Below, in pieces: positions 33,911 through 43,339 of a DNA stretch of 64,000 bases. Each line of letters begins with the position of its first letter. Within the stretch, counting starts at the first letter, position 1. A program made the translations under genes and the position numbers. The notes beneath the pieces are model-generated. The model had not been told where the DNA came from and ran no database searches. It saw only the letters and a list, made by a program, of their open reading frames with translations. Source of the DNA: JAMOQA01 sp964420365 (lineage in GTDB: Bacteria; Acidobacteriota; Polarisedimenticolia; J045); NCBI GenBank assembly GCA_964420365.1, contig CAYQTA010000011.1:1-64000 (forward strand), in the 5' to 3' direction.

Positions 33911-35311
33911 CTAGCGGATCCCCAGGCGCTTCATGCGCTCGTTGAGCGTGGTCGGGCGCATTCCGAGGCGCTCGGCCGCCCGTCGCTGGACCCCGCCGCA
34001 TTCCCCGAGGGCCCAGCGGATCAGCCGCCGCTCGTACTCCTCCACCGCCTCGTGGAAGCTCATTCCCGGGGGAAGAGGCGCCTCGTCCCGGGACGCCGGC
34101 ACCCCGCCCTCCCGGATCTCTTCCGGGAGCTCGGCGGGCCCGATCACGCTCCCCGGCGCCAGGAGCACGGCGCGTTCGATCACGTTCCGCAGCTGGCGCA
34201 CGTTTCCCGGCCAGTCGAACCGGACGAGGAGCCGCATCGCCTCCGGCGAGATGCCGAGTCCCACGCGGCCGTGTTCGTCGGAGCACTCGGCCAGGAAGTG
34301 CTCCGCGAGCAGCGGGATGTCCTCCCGGCGCTCCCGGAGGGCGGGCAGGTGAACCCGGATCACGTTGAGGCGGTAGTACAGGTCCTCGCGGAAGCGCCCC
34401 TCGCGGACCAGGTCCTCGAGGCGCTCGTTGGTGGCGGCCAGGATCCGCACGTCGACGCGAACGGGGCGCACGGAGCCGAGGGGCAGGAACTCCTTCTCCT
34501 GGAGCGCCCGCAGCAGCTTCGCCTGGACCGGCAACGGGATCGTCGACACCTCGTCGAAGAACAGCGTCCCGCCGTCCGCGGCCTCGAAGAGCCCCCGCCG
34601 CGCCCGGTCGGCGCCGGTGAAGGCCCCCTTCTCGTGGCCGAAGAGCTGCGCCTCGAGCAGGTCCGGGGGCAGGTTCGACCCGTTCACCGTGATGAACGGC
34701 CCTCCCGCCCGGGGCCCCCGGGTATGGATCGCCTCGGCGGTCAGCTCCTTGCCGGTGCCGCTCTCCCCCGTGATCAGGACGTTGGTTCTCGCCTGGGCAA
34801 CCTGCTCGATCAGGCGGTACACCTCCTGCATCGGGCGCGCCCTGCCGACCAGCCGCCCGAACCGGTGCCGCTCGGCCAGGGCCCGGCGGAGCCCCGCGTT
34901 TTCCAGCCGGAGCCGCCGCTGGGTCAGGGCGTTCTCGACCAGCAGGATCACCTCGTCGTTCTGGAACGGCTTCACGAGGTAGTGGAACGCGCCCGCCTTC
35001 ATCGCCTCGACCGCCGTCTCGACCGAGCCGTGGGCGGTCATCATGATCACCTCGCGGGAAGCGTCCGCCGCCCGGATCCTGCGCAGGAGCTCGAGACCGT
35101 CCACCCCCGGGAGCATCAGGTCGAGGAGGACGACGTCGACCGGCCTCCGGGCCAGGAGCCTCTCGGCCTCCCCCGCGTCCCGGGCGACCAGGACCTCGTA
35201 CCCTCCCCGGCGCGTGAGCAGCGTGCCGAGGACGTCGAGGATCACTTCCTCGTCGTCCACCACCAGGATCGTCGCGCGGGCCGCCGGGCCCGGTGCGTTC
35301 GCGGTCGCCAT
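33911..35311 (-). CDS. NtrC-family sigma-54-dependent response regulator
   Basis: The 466-residue protein has a receiver domain (about 14-130, phospho-acceptor Asp64 in LLDLMLPG), an AAA+ domain (Walker A GESGTGKE at 182-189, sigma-54-contacting GAFTGA at 229-234, Walker B LFFDEV at 250-255) and a Fis-type helix-turn-helix at the C-terminus (RRAAERLGMRPTTLNERMKRLGIR region). It should activate sigma-54 promoters after phosphorylation by the histidine kinase encoded 9 bases upstream. All three functional parts are intact. Its target genes are not evident; no convincing sigma-54 promoter is visible in the nearby gaps. Confidence 0.95.
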   Translation of the reverse strand: MATANAPGPAARATILVVDDEEVILDVLGTLLTRRGGYEVLVARDAGEAERLLARRPVDVVLLDLMLPGVDGLELLRRIRAADASREVIMMTAHGSVETAVEAMKAGAFHYLVKPFQNDEVILLVENALTQRRLRLENAGLRRALAERHRFGRLVGRARPMQEVYRLIEQVAQARTNVLITGESGTGKELTAEAIHTRGPRAGGPFITVNGSNLPPDLLEAQLFGHEKGAFTGADRARRGLFEAADGGTLFFDEVSTIPLPVQAKLLRALQEKEFLPLGSVRPVRVDVRILAATNERLEDLVREGRFREDLYYRLNVIRVHLPALRERREDIPLLAEHFLAECSDEHGRVGLGISPEAMRLLVRFDWPGNVRQLRNVIERAVLLAPGSVIGPAELPEEIREGGVPASRDEAPLPPGMSFHEAVEEYERRLIRWALGECGGVQRRAAERLGMRPTTLNERMKRLGIR

Positions 35312-35320
35312 CCGGTCACC

Positions 35321-38128
35321 TCACCCCGTCCGTGCCCGCCGGCCGGCGACGGCCTCCCGGGCCGCGGGCAGGAGGACCCGCATCCGGGTACCCCGCCCCT
35401 CGCCGCTGTCCACCAGGATCTCGCCGCCGTGCTCGGCAACGATGCTGTAGCTGATGGAGAGGCCGAGGCCCGTCCCTTCCCCCGGTTTCTTCGTCGTGAA
35501 GAACGGGTCGAACACCCGGTCCCGGATGGATTCGGGAATTCCCGGCCCGTCGTCCTCGACGACCAGGTGGACGCGATCGTCCTCGTCCCCGGAGACGACG
35601 ACGCGCACGTGACCGCCCCGGCCGACGGCGTCGAGAGCGTTGAGGAGCAGGTTCATCACGACCTGCTGGAGGCGGGACCTGTCGCCGACGACCACGAGAC
35701 CCCTCCCCTCCCCGACGACCTCGAGGGAAGCCCCGGAACGCCGCACGTGGACGGCGAGCAGGCTCGCCGTCTCCTCGGCCAGCTCCAGCAGGTCCACCGG
35801 CCCCCGGCCCTGCGCCCGGGCACCCGCCGGCCGGGAGAGGGTGAGAAGCCCCCGGGCGATGCGCGAGGCGCGGTCCGCCTGGCGCACGATCTTCTCGAGC
35901 AACGGCCGGCGGGGATCGTCCTCGCGGGTCTCCTCGAGCAGGATCTGGGCGTAGGACGAGATCCCCGTCAGCGGCGTGTTGACCTCGTGGGCCACGCCGG
36001 CCGCCAGGAGGCCGACCGAGGCCAGCCGATCCTGCTGGATCAGGCGTTCCTCGAGGAGAACCTGCTCGGTGACGTCGTCGAGGACCAGCAGGATCCCGTC
36101 GTCCCCCGGGGGTCCCTGCAGCGGACTGACGACGAGGTTGACCCGGCGTTCGCCACGCCCCGGGGTCGGCACGCGCACCCGGTAGGCCCGGCCCCGGTCT
36201 CCCTCGGCCAGGAGCTCCCCGATCGCCCCGAGGAGGCCCAGGGGAAAGACCTTCCGCCAGTCCCGGCCCAGGACCTCCGCCCGCGCCACGCCGAGGAGGC
36301 GCTCGAGGGCGGCGTTCCAGTGGCGGATCCGGCCTTCCCGATCGATGACGGCCATGCCCATCGGGCTCGACTCGATCAGGGCCTCGGTGCGGGCGGAAAG
36401 GCGACGGACCAGCTCGACCTGGGACCGGAGCTCCTGCAGGTGCAGCGCTCCCGCCACCGCCGAGGCGGCATGGCTCGCCACCGTGCGGAGCAGCTCCAGG
36501 TCGTCCGAATCGAGGAGGCTTCCGGCCTTTCGCGGGCCCGCCGCCAGGACGGCGATCAGGCGCCCCTCGATCCGCAGCGGGACCAGGACCTGCACCCCTT
36601 CCCGGTGAAGTCCCGGCACCAGCCGCGGCGCGCCCGGGATCATGGCGAGGGTCACCGATCGACCCGCCGCGAGCTGCTCGAGGAGATCACCGCCGAGGCG
36701 GGCCCGCACCGGCCGGCCGGTCTCCGGGTCCAGCAGTCGCTCGCCCTCGCCCCGGAGCAGGAGACGGACGACGCCCGCGTCCAGGGCTTCCTTCACCCGG
36801 TGCTCCAGGACCCGGGCGATCCGTGGCAGCTCCTGCTCGGCGGAGAGATCCCGCCCGAGGCGGGCGAGCGCCCGGCGGAAGCTGTACCGGCGCCGGTAGT
36901 AGAGCCGCCGGACCAGGTCCCGCGTCCCGGCCCGGATCGCCGGGGCGAGGGCGGCGGTCCCGAGCACCGCGAAGACGACGGGGAGCAGGCCGGACGGCCG
37001 CACGAAGAAGGGAACGACCCAGCGGGCCACCGACAGGAGCCCGAGGAACAGGAGCAGGGAGAAACCGAGGGCGGCCACCAGCTCGAGGCCCCGGCGCAGG
37101 AAGAACGCCAGGTCCATCAGGCGGTACTCCAGGACCGCCCCGGTGAACGTGAGCGGGACCAGGCCCAGGGCGGGTACCGCGAGGAAGCTCCACGGCAGCT
37201 CCCGGCCCGCGACGATCGCCGGCACGGCCGCCACGACCAGCCACGGGAGGAAGCCGAGGGTCGTCCCGGCCAGGATCCACCGGTACCGGACCTTCTCCGT
37301 CGGGTTGCCACCGCGACGGAACGCGCGCACCGCGAGGATCACGAGGCCCGCCAGGAACCCGCAGGCGATCCAGCCGATCTCGAGGCGGGACTGGAGCAGG
37401 TCGATCACCGAGACCGGCTCCCGGGCACGCAGGGCGCCGCCGAGCCCCACCAGGTGCACCTCGGCCAGGAGGAAGGCGACGGGGGGCGCCCACGCGACGG
37501 GGAGCCAGCGGCGGGCCCGCGGGCGGCCACCCAGCAGGAGGACCAGGTGGATCCAGAGGGCGGGGAACGCGAGACGAGCGACCCGGTCCGCCCAGAACAG
37601 GATCCAGTCGATCCCGTCCCCCCGGGAGGACCAGGACACGCCGAGAAGGAGGGCCCCCGCGAGGCAGAACATCGCGTGGACGACGAAGCTGCCGCGGCGC
37701 CGGGGCCGGGCGAGAACGGCCGCCGCCGCGGCGAGGAACAGGAGGGCGACCAGGCCGTCGAGGATCCGTTCCGGGTGCCAGCGAACCACCGCCAGCGTTC
37801 GCAGGCGCACGTGGTGCGGTGTCCCTTCGCGAACGAGGGTCAGCCCGAGGGGGGCCCCGGGGCGAACCCGCGCGACCAGGTCCCGGGCAACCCACGCGCG
37901 GCGTACCGGCCGCCCGGAGATCGACACGACCGCGTCCCCCGGCCGAACGTCCTGTCCGGCCGCCGGTCCGTCCGGGTGAACCTCGGTGACCACCACCCGG
38001 CCCCGCTCCTCGCCGAAGGCGAGGCCACACCACGGGACGATCTCCCGCCACGTGCGTGCCCACGACACGCCGACCAGGACGACCGCCGCGGCGAGCAGGA
38101 GAAGCGGCAGGAGATCACGAGGACGCAT
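35321..38128 (-). CDS. Membrane histidine kinase with PDZ, multi-pass, GAF-like and PAS domains
   Basis: The 935-residue sensor has a first membrane segment (about 5-23), a PDZ domain (about 37-112, [20 protein letters not shown]), eight to nine further membrane segments (about 121-398), a GAF-like domain (420-560), a PAS domain (580-690), HisKA with phospho-acceptor His714 in [10 protein letters not shown] and an HATPase domain with [10 protein letters not shown] and GTGLGLSIS. The PDZ is predicted between two membrane segments and may be periplasmic, where it could sense protein C-termini. It sits 10 bases after the outer-membrane-protein gene and 9 before the NtrC partner. All catalytic boxes are intact. 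Confidence 0.92.
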   Translation of the reverse strand: MRPRDLLPLLLLAAAVVLVGVSWARTWREIVPWCGLAFGEERGRVVVTEVHPDGPAAGQDVRPGDAVVSISGRPVRRAWVARDLVARVRPGAPLGLTLVREGTPHHVRLRTLAVVRWHPERILDGLVALLFLAAAAAVLARPRRRGSFVVHAMFCLAGALLLGVSWSSRGDGIDWILFWADRVARLAFPALWIHLVLLLGGRPRARRWLPVAWAPPVAFLLAEVHLVGLGGALRAREPVSVIDLLQSRLEIGWIACGFLAGLVILAVRAFRRGGNPTEKVRYRWILAGTTLGFLPWLVVAAVPAIVAGRELPWSFLAVPALGLVPLTFTGAVLEYRLMDLAFFLRRGLELVAALGFSLLLFLGLLSVARWVVPFFVRPSGLLPVVFAVLGTAALAPAIRAGTRDLVRRLYYRRRYSFRRALARLGRDLSAEQELPRIARVLEHRVKEALDAGVVRLLLRGEGERLLDPETGRPVRARLGGDLLEQLAAGRSVTLAMIPGAPRLVPGLHREGVQVLVPLRIEGRLIAVLAAGPRKAGSLLDSDDLELLRTVASHAASAVAGALHLQELRSQVELVRRLSARTEALIESSPMGMAVIDREGRIRHWNAALERLLGVARAEVLGRDWRKVFPLGLLGAIGELLAEGDRGRAYRVRVPTPGRGERRVNLVVSPLQGPPGDDGILLVLDDVTEQVLLEERLIQQDRLASVGLLAAGVAHEVNTPLTGISSYAQILLEETREDDPRRPLLEKIVRQADRASRIARGLLTLSRPAGARAQGRGPVDLLELAEETASLLAVHVRRSGASLEVVGEGRGLVVVGDRSRLQQVVMNLLLNALDAVGRGGHVRVVVSGDEDDRVHLVVEDDGPGIPESIRDRVFDPFFTTKKPGEGTGLGLSISYSIVAEHGGEILVDSGEGRGTRMRVLLPAAREAVAGRRARTG

Positions 38129-38138
38129 CCGCAGGCCC

Positions 38139-40022
38139 TCAGAACGCGACCCGCAGGCCGCCGGCCACCCGCGATCGGTGGAGCAGGGCGACCCGGGCCG
38201 GGGAGTTCCCGCTGCCGTTCACGTTCTCGACCCGCGCCCGGCCGTACCCGAGCAGCAGGTCGCACGCGAAGCCCCGCCCGGAGAGCAGGCCGAGCCGCTG
38301 GACCACCTGCACCTCGCGCCGGATCCAGCGCTCGCCTCCCCCGAGCAGGACCCCGTCCCCGGACCGGTCGAGCAGCTCCTGCCACGTGACCCCGATCCTC
38401 GTGCTGCCCTCGAACAGGGCGAGGCCGCCGGCCAGGGCGACGAGCCGCCCGCGGGCCCGCGGGACCAGCGGGACGAGGGGCGCGTCCCCCGGGAGCAGCG
38501 GGAGCGCTCCCCCGGAGAGACGCCCGGTCGTTCCCTCGAGGTGGAGCGCCACGCCCGCGGGTCCGAGCCGGGTCGTGACCCCCCCGGACCACGTATCGAG
38601 CCGGGCCTCCCGCGAGAGAAGCAGGAACGGCACCCGGCCGGCGAGGCCCGCGGGCAGCGGCCCGGCTCCGCGGTACCGCCGGAAGGACCAGGACCAGGAC
38701 GAAAGGTCCCGGCCGACACCGACGAGCCAGGTCGGGGCCGATCCGATCGAACCTCCCGCGGCGATTCCCCCGGCCGCCTCGAGGGACCACCCGTCGCCCG
38801 GCCGCCACTCCACCCGGCTTCGGCCGGTCCACCGCGTGCCCCGGCCATCGACCGTCAGGCCGTCGAAGGCCACGGACAGGCGCACCGCGCCGGGCAGGGC
38901 CCACCCCTTCTCCATGCCCAGCTCCAGCGACGTCCCCCCGAGAACCTCGAGCGGCAGGAACTCCCCGGCAACCAGGCCGGCCGAGTACCACTCCTCTCCC
39001 CCGGGTCGGCGCAGGCCCGCACGGCGCGCATTCCTGAGAACCGCACGGCCTCGGAAGGCCCCGCCGGTCTCGCCACCCCGCCGGAGCTCGAACCCGATGG
39101 AGGAGAGGGACGCCGAGCGGCGGGCTCCTTCCTGGGACTGGCGGAGTGCTCTCCACCCGGCGAGCACCTCCCAGCTTCCCAGCGAACTCTCGCCGCCGAG
39201 CCGCCCGAGAACCGCACGCCCGCGCACGTCCGCCCAGGCTCCGGGACCCGCCGTCTCCCGGCGTCGCGATTCCCGGCGCCAGGTGCTCGCCCGGAACTCC
39301 AGGGATGACCGACCGGGTCCCCAGGGACCCCGCCCGGTCGCGACGAGGCGGTCGGTCCGCTCCAGGAGACCGTCCCGTCCCCGCGCACCCCGGTGGGAGA
39401 CCGACCCCGCCACCCGCCCGCCGGACGACGTGGAAGCCGCACCGCGGAGCGCGAGGTCGACGCCCCCGCCCTCGCCCCCGGCGCCGGCGTCGAGGGAGGC
39501 CGGCGCCAGGTCGACGGCGAACCGGGGCCGCGGCGGTACCCCGGCGGGATCGTCCCCGGGACCAAGCTCCTCGAGGACGTCCCGGCCCGGGAGGCGCAAC
39601 GCCCAGGAACGGTCCGGCACGTCGTTGCCCGGGGCCCGGGCGGTCGCCGCCGGATGGAGGACCAGCTCGAGGGTTCGCCGGAGCAGGGTGTCGACCCGGT
39701 CGACGAACACCGCGTAGCCGCCCTTGATCGCGACCAGGCGATAGACGCCCGGTCGGATCCCGCGGACGGCGAAACGCCCCCCGTCATCGGTCCGAACCGC
39801 GGCGACGGGAGGAGCGACCCGTCCTGCCGGGGCCAGCCTGATCTCGACGCCGGGCAGGACCCGGCCCAGCGGATCGAGGACGATCCCGGACAGCACCACC
39901 GGGTCCCCACCTGCGCCGGCCCGCGCGGGCATCCCGGTCCCCGGGAACGCGACGACCAGCACGAACAGCAGGGTGCGCAGCCACGCCCACGCCTGGCCCG
40001 GGTGTCCAGGGAACCTCGCCAT
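38139..40022 (-). CDS. Outer-membrane protein with carboxypeptidase-regulatory domain
   Basis: The 627-residue protein starts with a signal peptide ending near ARA, then a CarboxypepD_reg-type domain (about 33-115: GIVLDPLGRVLPGVEIRLAP, GVYRLVAIKGGY), then long beta-rich segments without an obvious TonB plug; it ends in GGLRVAF, with terminal Phe typical of barrels. The ATG at 40022 has GGAGG 5 bases upstream and is preferred to the ATG at 40040, which overlaps a -10-like AATAAT. It leads a three-gene unit with the PDZ kinase and NtrC-type regulator, suggesting it is monitored or controlled by them. Confidence 0.75.
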   Translation of the reverse strand: MARFPGHPGQAWAWLRTLLFVLVVAFPGTGMPARAGAGGDPVVLSGIVLDPLGRVLPGVEIRLAPAGRVAPPVAAVRTDDGGRFAVRGIRPGVYRLVAIKGGYAVFVDRVDTLLRRTLELVLHPAATARAPGNDVPDRSWALRLPGRDVLEELGPGDDPAGVPPRPRFAVDLAPASLDAGAGGEGGGVDLALRGAASTSSGGRVAGSVSHRGARGRDGLLERTDRLVATGRGPWGPGRSSLEFRASTWRRESRRRETAGPGAWADVRGRAVLGRLGGESSLGSWEVLAGWRALRQSQEGARRSASLSSIGFELRRGGETGGAFRGRAVLRNARRAGLRRPGGEEWYSAGLVAGEFLPLEVLGGTSLELGMEKGWALPGAVRLSVAFDGLTVDGRGTRWTGRSRVEWRPGDGWSLEAAGGIAAGGSIGSAPTWLVGVGRDLSSWSWSFRRYRGAGPLPAGLAGRVPFLLLSREARLDTWSGGVTTRLGPAGVALHLEGTTGRLSGGALPLLPGDAPLVPLVPRARGRLVALAGGLALFEGSTRIGVTWQELLDRSGDGVLLGGGERWIRREVQVVQRLGLLSGRGFACDLLLGYGRARVENVNGSGNSPARVALLHRSRVAGGLRVAF

Positions 40023-40099
40023 CCACGCCTCCGGGGTCATTATTCCATGAATGCCGGGCCGGGGGGCGGCGCAGCCCGAGGCCCTATATTGGGAATGGC

Positions 40100-40879
40100 A
40101 TGGTGCGCACGGGGCAGGAAGCCGTCCTCGAGGTCCGGGGCCTGAGCCGCAGGTTCGGGGCGGTCCTCGCCCTGGACGCGATCGATCTCCTCGTCCCCCG
40201 TGGGGCCTTCTTCGCCCTGGTCGGTCCCAACGGGGCCGGCAAGACCACGACGGTACGCATTCTCTCCGGGCTGCTCGGGCGGCACGGGGGAGAGGTCCGC
40301 CTGCTGGGAGTCGATCCCTCGCGCGATCCCGTCCGGGTCCGGGAGCTGGTCGGCGTGGTCCCGGACTTCCTTCCCCTGTGGGAGCCGCTGACCGCGCGGG
40401 AGAACCTCCTCGAGATCGCCGGGCTGCGGGGCCTGCCGGAGCGGGAGACGCACCGCCGGATCGATGACCTCGCGGGAGCGCTCGGCCTCGGGGACGTCCT
40501 CGACCAGCCCGTTCTCCAGCTCTCCCACGGGACCCGCAAGAAGGTGTCCCTGGCCGCGGCGATGCTCCACGCACCCCCGCTGCTCTTCCTGGACGAACCC
40601 TTCGAGGGCATCGACCCCGTGGCGGCCCGCACCATCCGTCACATCCTTGCCAGCCTGCGGGAACGCGGGGTCACGGTGCTGCTCACCTCCCACGTGTTGC
40701 CCCTCGTGGAAACCCTCGCCACCCACCTGGCGATCCTCGATCACGGCCGGATCGCGGCGGCAGGCCCGATCGAGGAGGTCCTCGCGGGGAGGAGCCTCGA
40801 GGAGGCGTTCGTCGCCGCCGTGGGGGAACCGACGCCGGCACCGGACCTCTCCTGGTACCGGCCCGGGACCGATCGATGA
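40100..40879 (+). CDS. ABC transporter ATP-binding protein
   Basis: The 259-residue ATPase has Walker A GPNGAGKTT, a Q-loop region in VGVVPDFLP, signature-like LSHGTRKKVSLAAAML (LSxG variant), Walker B LLFLDEPFEGID and the H-loop TSHVLP. It powers the membrane protein encoded next, overlapping by ATGA. There is no Shine-Dalgarno sequence before the ATG; a TATATT hexamer at 40085-40090 lies 9 bases upstream, so the message is probably leaderless or nearly so. It resembles CcmA/NatA-type exporters of the ABC-2 group. Confidence 0.92.
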   Translation: MVRTGQEAVLEVRGLSRRFGAVLALDAIDLLVPRGAFFALVGPNGAGKTTTVRILSGLLGRHGGEVRLLGVDPSRDPVRVRELVGVVPDFLPLWEPLTARENLLEIAGLRGLPERETHRRIDDLAGALGLGDVLDQPVLQLSHGTRKKVSLAAAMLHAPPLLFLDEPFEGIDPVAARTIRHILASLRERGVTVLLTSHVLPLVETLATHLAILDHGRIAAAGPIEEVLAGRSLEEAFVAAVGEPTPAPDLSWYRPGTDR

Positions 40880-42396
40880 CCCGGTCGGCTCGCCTCCTGC
40901 TGCTCGGGACCCGCCTCGCGGCGGCCCGTTGGCGTCTCGCCTGGCGGCGTCGCCACGGGCCGGCGGGGATCCTCCTGGGCGGAGCCGGCGCGCTGCTCGC
41001 CTGGATCCTTCTCGTTGCCGGGGCCCTCGCGTTCACCGCCGTCGGCACCACGCTCGTGGCCGTGCTGGCACGCCGTGGCGACGGCGACCTGGCGATCGCC
41101 GTGGCCGGAACGGTCGCCGACGCCGCGGCGATCCTCTCCGTCCTCGCGGTGGCGGCGGCCGAGGAAACCCACCGGGGGATTCCACCCCGGCCGCTGCTGC
41201 TCCTGCCGGTGCGCGCGGGGGACCGCCTGCTGGCCGAGACGATCTCGCTGCTCCTGGCCGAGCCGCTGGCGGCGGTCGCCTGGCCCGCCGCCCTCGTCCT
41301 GGTTCTCGGTGCCGGGCAGGTCGCGCCGAGGGCGGCCCTGCTGCTCGCGCTCCCGGCGGCCGGGCTGCTCATCTTCCTGGCCAGCCTCGGGCTGGCCGTG
41401 CGACGGATCCTCCTCGCGGGTGGACGCCACCGGCCGGTGACCGCGGTGCTCGCCACGGGGATCGTGTTCGCCGCCCCGGCGGCGTGGCTCCTCGGCGGCT
41501 GGCGCGAGGCTGCCAACCTCCTCCGCCTCGAGGGAGGCCCCTGGACGCCCGGGTGGTGGATCCGCCACGCGTGCCGGGAGGCCCTCGCCGGGCGCGGTAC
41601 GGCGCTCCTGCCGGGGGGCATCCTGCTCCTCGTCTCGTTCGGCCTGCTGGTCCTGGCGGCCCGGGCCGACGAGCGCCCCGGGCCCGCGCCGCCGCACGCC
41701 CGGGGGCGTCCCCCGCGGGCGCTTCCCCTTGCCGCCGCCTGGTGGGCGGCCCGGCCGGTCGTGGCCCAGTGGACCGGCAACGGCGCGGCGGCGCTCCTCG
41801 TGCTCCTCGCCGCCCACGTGCTGGCCCGGCAGGGATTTCCCTGGCCGACGCTCCCGCGAGCGGCGGGGGCGCTGGCCGGGTTGATCCTGGCCTCGGCGCC
41901 CGCCCCGCTCCTCGCGAACCTCCTGGGCGCGGGGGGACGCGGTCCCCTCGGGCTGTTGCTGGCCGGCGCCCGGCCGGGTCGGCTCCTCGCCCGCCTCGCG
42001 GCCGCGGCGGCCTGCCCGGCGATCATCCTCGTCCCGGTGGCGGCGGCCGTCGCGGCCTGGCTTCTCCCGGGGACCGGGGCCGGTCTCGTCCTGGCCGCGG
42101 TGGCGGTGGGCGCCCTCGGGCTGGGAGCGGGAGCCGGGTTCCTTCTCTCGGTCGCCTGGCCGGTGCGGCTGGACCCGGACCTGCCGGGCGTGTCCCTGTG
42201 GCCCGCGGGCCCCGGAAGGTGGATCATGGTCGCGGTCCAGGGGCTCGCCCTCGCCCCGTTCCTTCGCGGGCCGGCCACGGCGGGCTCCCTCCTCTCCGTG
42301 GCCGGCGGGTGCATCGCCGTCCTCGCCGGCTGGCACCTCGCCCGGAGGATGCTGCGCGGGCGGGTCCTCGAGGTGACCGAGAGCCTGCTGACGTGA
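40876..42396 (+). CDS. ABC-2-type multi-pass membrane protein (probable permease)
   Basis: The 506-residue protein is almost entirely hydrophobic, with about ten to twelve membrane segments, arginine-rich cytoplasmic loops and no signal peptide. It is partner of the ATPase encoded just before (ATGA overlap) and likely forms the channel of an exporter; substrate unknown. Alanine, leucine and glycine make up much of the sequence, so homology is hard to judge by eye. The next gene begins in a GTGA overlap with its stop. Confidence 0.8.
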   Translation: MTRSARLLLLGTRLAAARWRLAWRRRHGPAGILLGGAGALLAWILLVAGALAFTAVGTTLVAVLARRGDGDLAIAVAGTVADAAAILSVLAVAAAEETHRGIPPRPLLLLPVRAGDRLLAETISLLLAEPLAAVAWPAALVLVLGAGQVAPRAALLLALPAAGLLIFLASLGLAVRRILLAGGRHRPVTAVLATGIVFAAPAAWLLGGWREAANLLRLEGGPWTPGWWIRHACREALAGRGTALLPGGILLLVSFGLLVLAARADERPGPAPPHARGRPPRALPLAAAWWAARPVVAQWTGNGAAALLVLLAAHVLARQGFPWPTLPRAAGALAGLILASAPAPLLANLLGAGGRGPLGLLLAGARPGRLLARLAAAAACPAIILVPVAAAVAAWLLPGTGAGLVLAAVAVGALGLGAGAGFLLSVAWPVRLDPDLPGVSLWPAGPGRWIMVAVQGLALAPFLRGPATAGSLLSVAGGCIAVLAGWHLARRMLRGRVLEVTESLLT

Positions 42397-43295
42397 ACCC
42401 GCGCATCCTGTTGCCCCTGCTCGCCGCGGCGGTCCTCGTCCCCGCCGGAACGCCGCCCGCGCGGGCGGCCGACCCGCCGGGCCGCCCCGGCTGGACGGTC
42501 GTCCAGGAAACGCGGGTCCGGGTGACGGGCCGGCTCCTCCTGCGCGCAGGAACCTCTCCCCCCGTCGACGCCCCCCTCGACTGGTCCCTCGAGCCGGGAC
42601 ACCCGGCCCCCCTGGCCCTGGCCCTGGGGGAACATCGGCCGGTCCGGGTCGGCCTGGTCGTCACCGCCGAACCGATCGAGGCGACCGGGCGGATCCGGCT
42701 CCGGATCGAGGCGGACGTGCAGCCCACGGGGGCGCCTCCGACCAGCAGCAGCCGCACCCTGGAGCTGGACCCGGGCCGGGCGGGCCTGGTCGAGCTCTGG
42801 ACGGACGCCCGGGGCGAGCGCCGCCTCGTCGCGGTGCTTGCCGCCACGACGGAAGAAGTCCCCCGCCTCGAGCGGATCACCCCCGCGACCCGGCCGGTGG
42901 ACCTGCTGGTCGAGATCCTGGCCGGGGAGGGTAACCGGAGACGAACCGTGGAACGGCTGCGGCTCGCCGCCCTGGTCGGTTCTCCCGCCCGCTACAGCCT
43001 GGCGTCGGTCCCGGGCGCCGCGGACGACGGCGCCGACCCGGCGCTCCGGGTGGAACTGGAACTGCTGCCGGCGGCCCTCCGGGACGGCGAGCTGGAACTG
43101 CACGCCCGGGTGACCGTCCACCGCGGCCCGGGAAACGGGGCGGAGCGCCCCGGCACCGGGGACCGGCGGGCCCGCGTGCTGGCCTCGGAGGCCTCCACCT
43201 CGGGCCGCGTGGCCCCCGGTGGATCCCTCGAGCTGCCCCTCCCCCGGGGGGCCGGGACGGAGCCGGTGACGTTCCGGGTGACCGCGTTCTTCTGA
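42393..43295 (+). CDS. Exported protein of unknown function
   Basis: The 300-residue protein starts at GTG in a GTGA overlap with the permease gene. It has a signal peptide (hydrophobic ILLPLLAAAVLVPAG then ARAAD). The mature part shows repeated beta-strand patterns, many arginines and ends in EPVTFRVTAFF, an all-beta region. No family recognised; the context suggests it works with the ABC pair in the envelope. Confidence 0.7.
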   Translation: MNPRILLPLLAAAVLVPAGTPPARAADPPGRPGWTVVQETRVRVTGRLLLRAGTSPPVDAPLDWSLEPGHPAPLALALGEHRPVRVGLVVTAEPIEATGRIRLRIEADVQPTGAPPTSSSRTLELDPGRAGLVELWTDARGERRLVAVLAATTEEVPRLERITPATRPVDLLVEILAGEGNRRRTVERLRLAALVGSPARYSLASVPGAADDGADPALRVELELLPAALRDGELELHARVTVHRGPGNGAERPGTGDRRARVLASEASTSGRVAPGGSLELPLPRGAGTEPVTFRVTAFF

Positions 43296-43339
43296 GTCCC
43301 GCGGTGCCCCGGCACGGGGGCTGGGCTACCATCGGTTCC

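Noticed and set aside
40022..40042. Alternative start at 40040 for the outer-membrane protein upstream of the PDZ kinase
   Set aside because: It has no ribosome binding site and overlaps an AATAAT -10-like hexamer; the ATG at 40022 has GGAGG 5 bases away.
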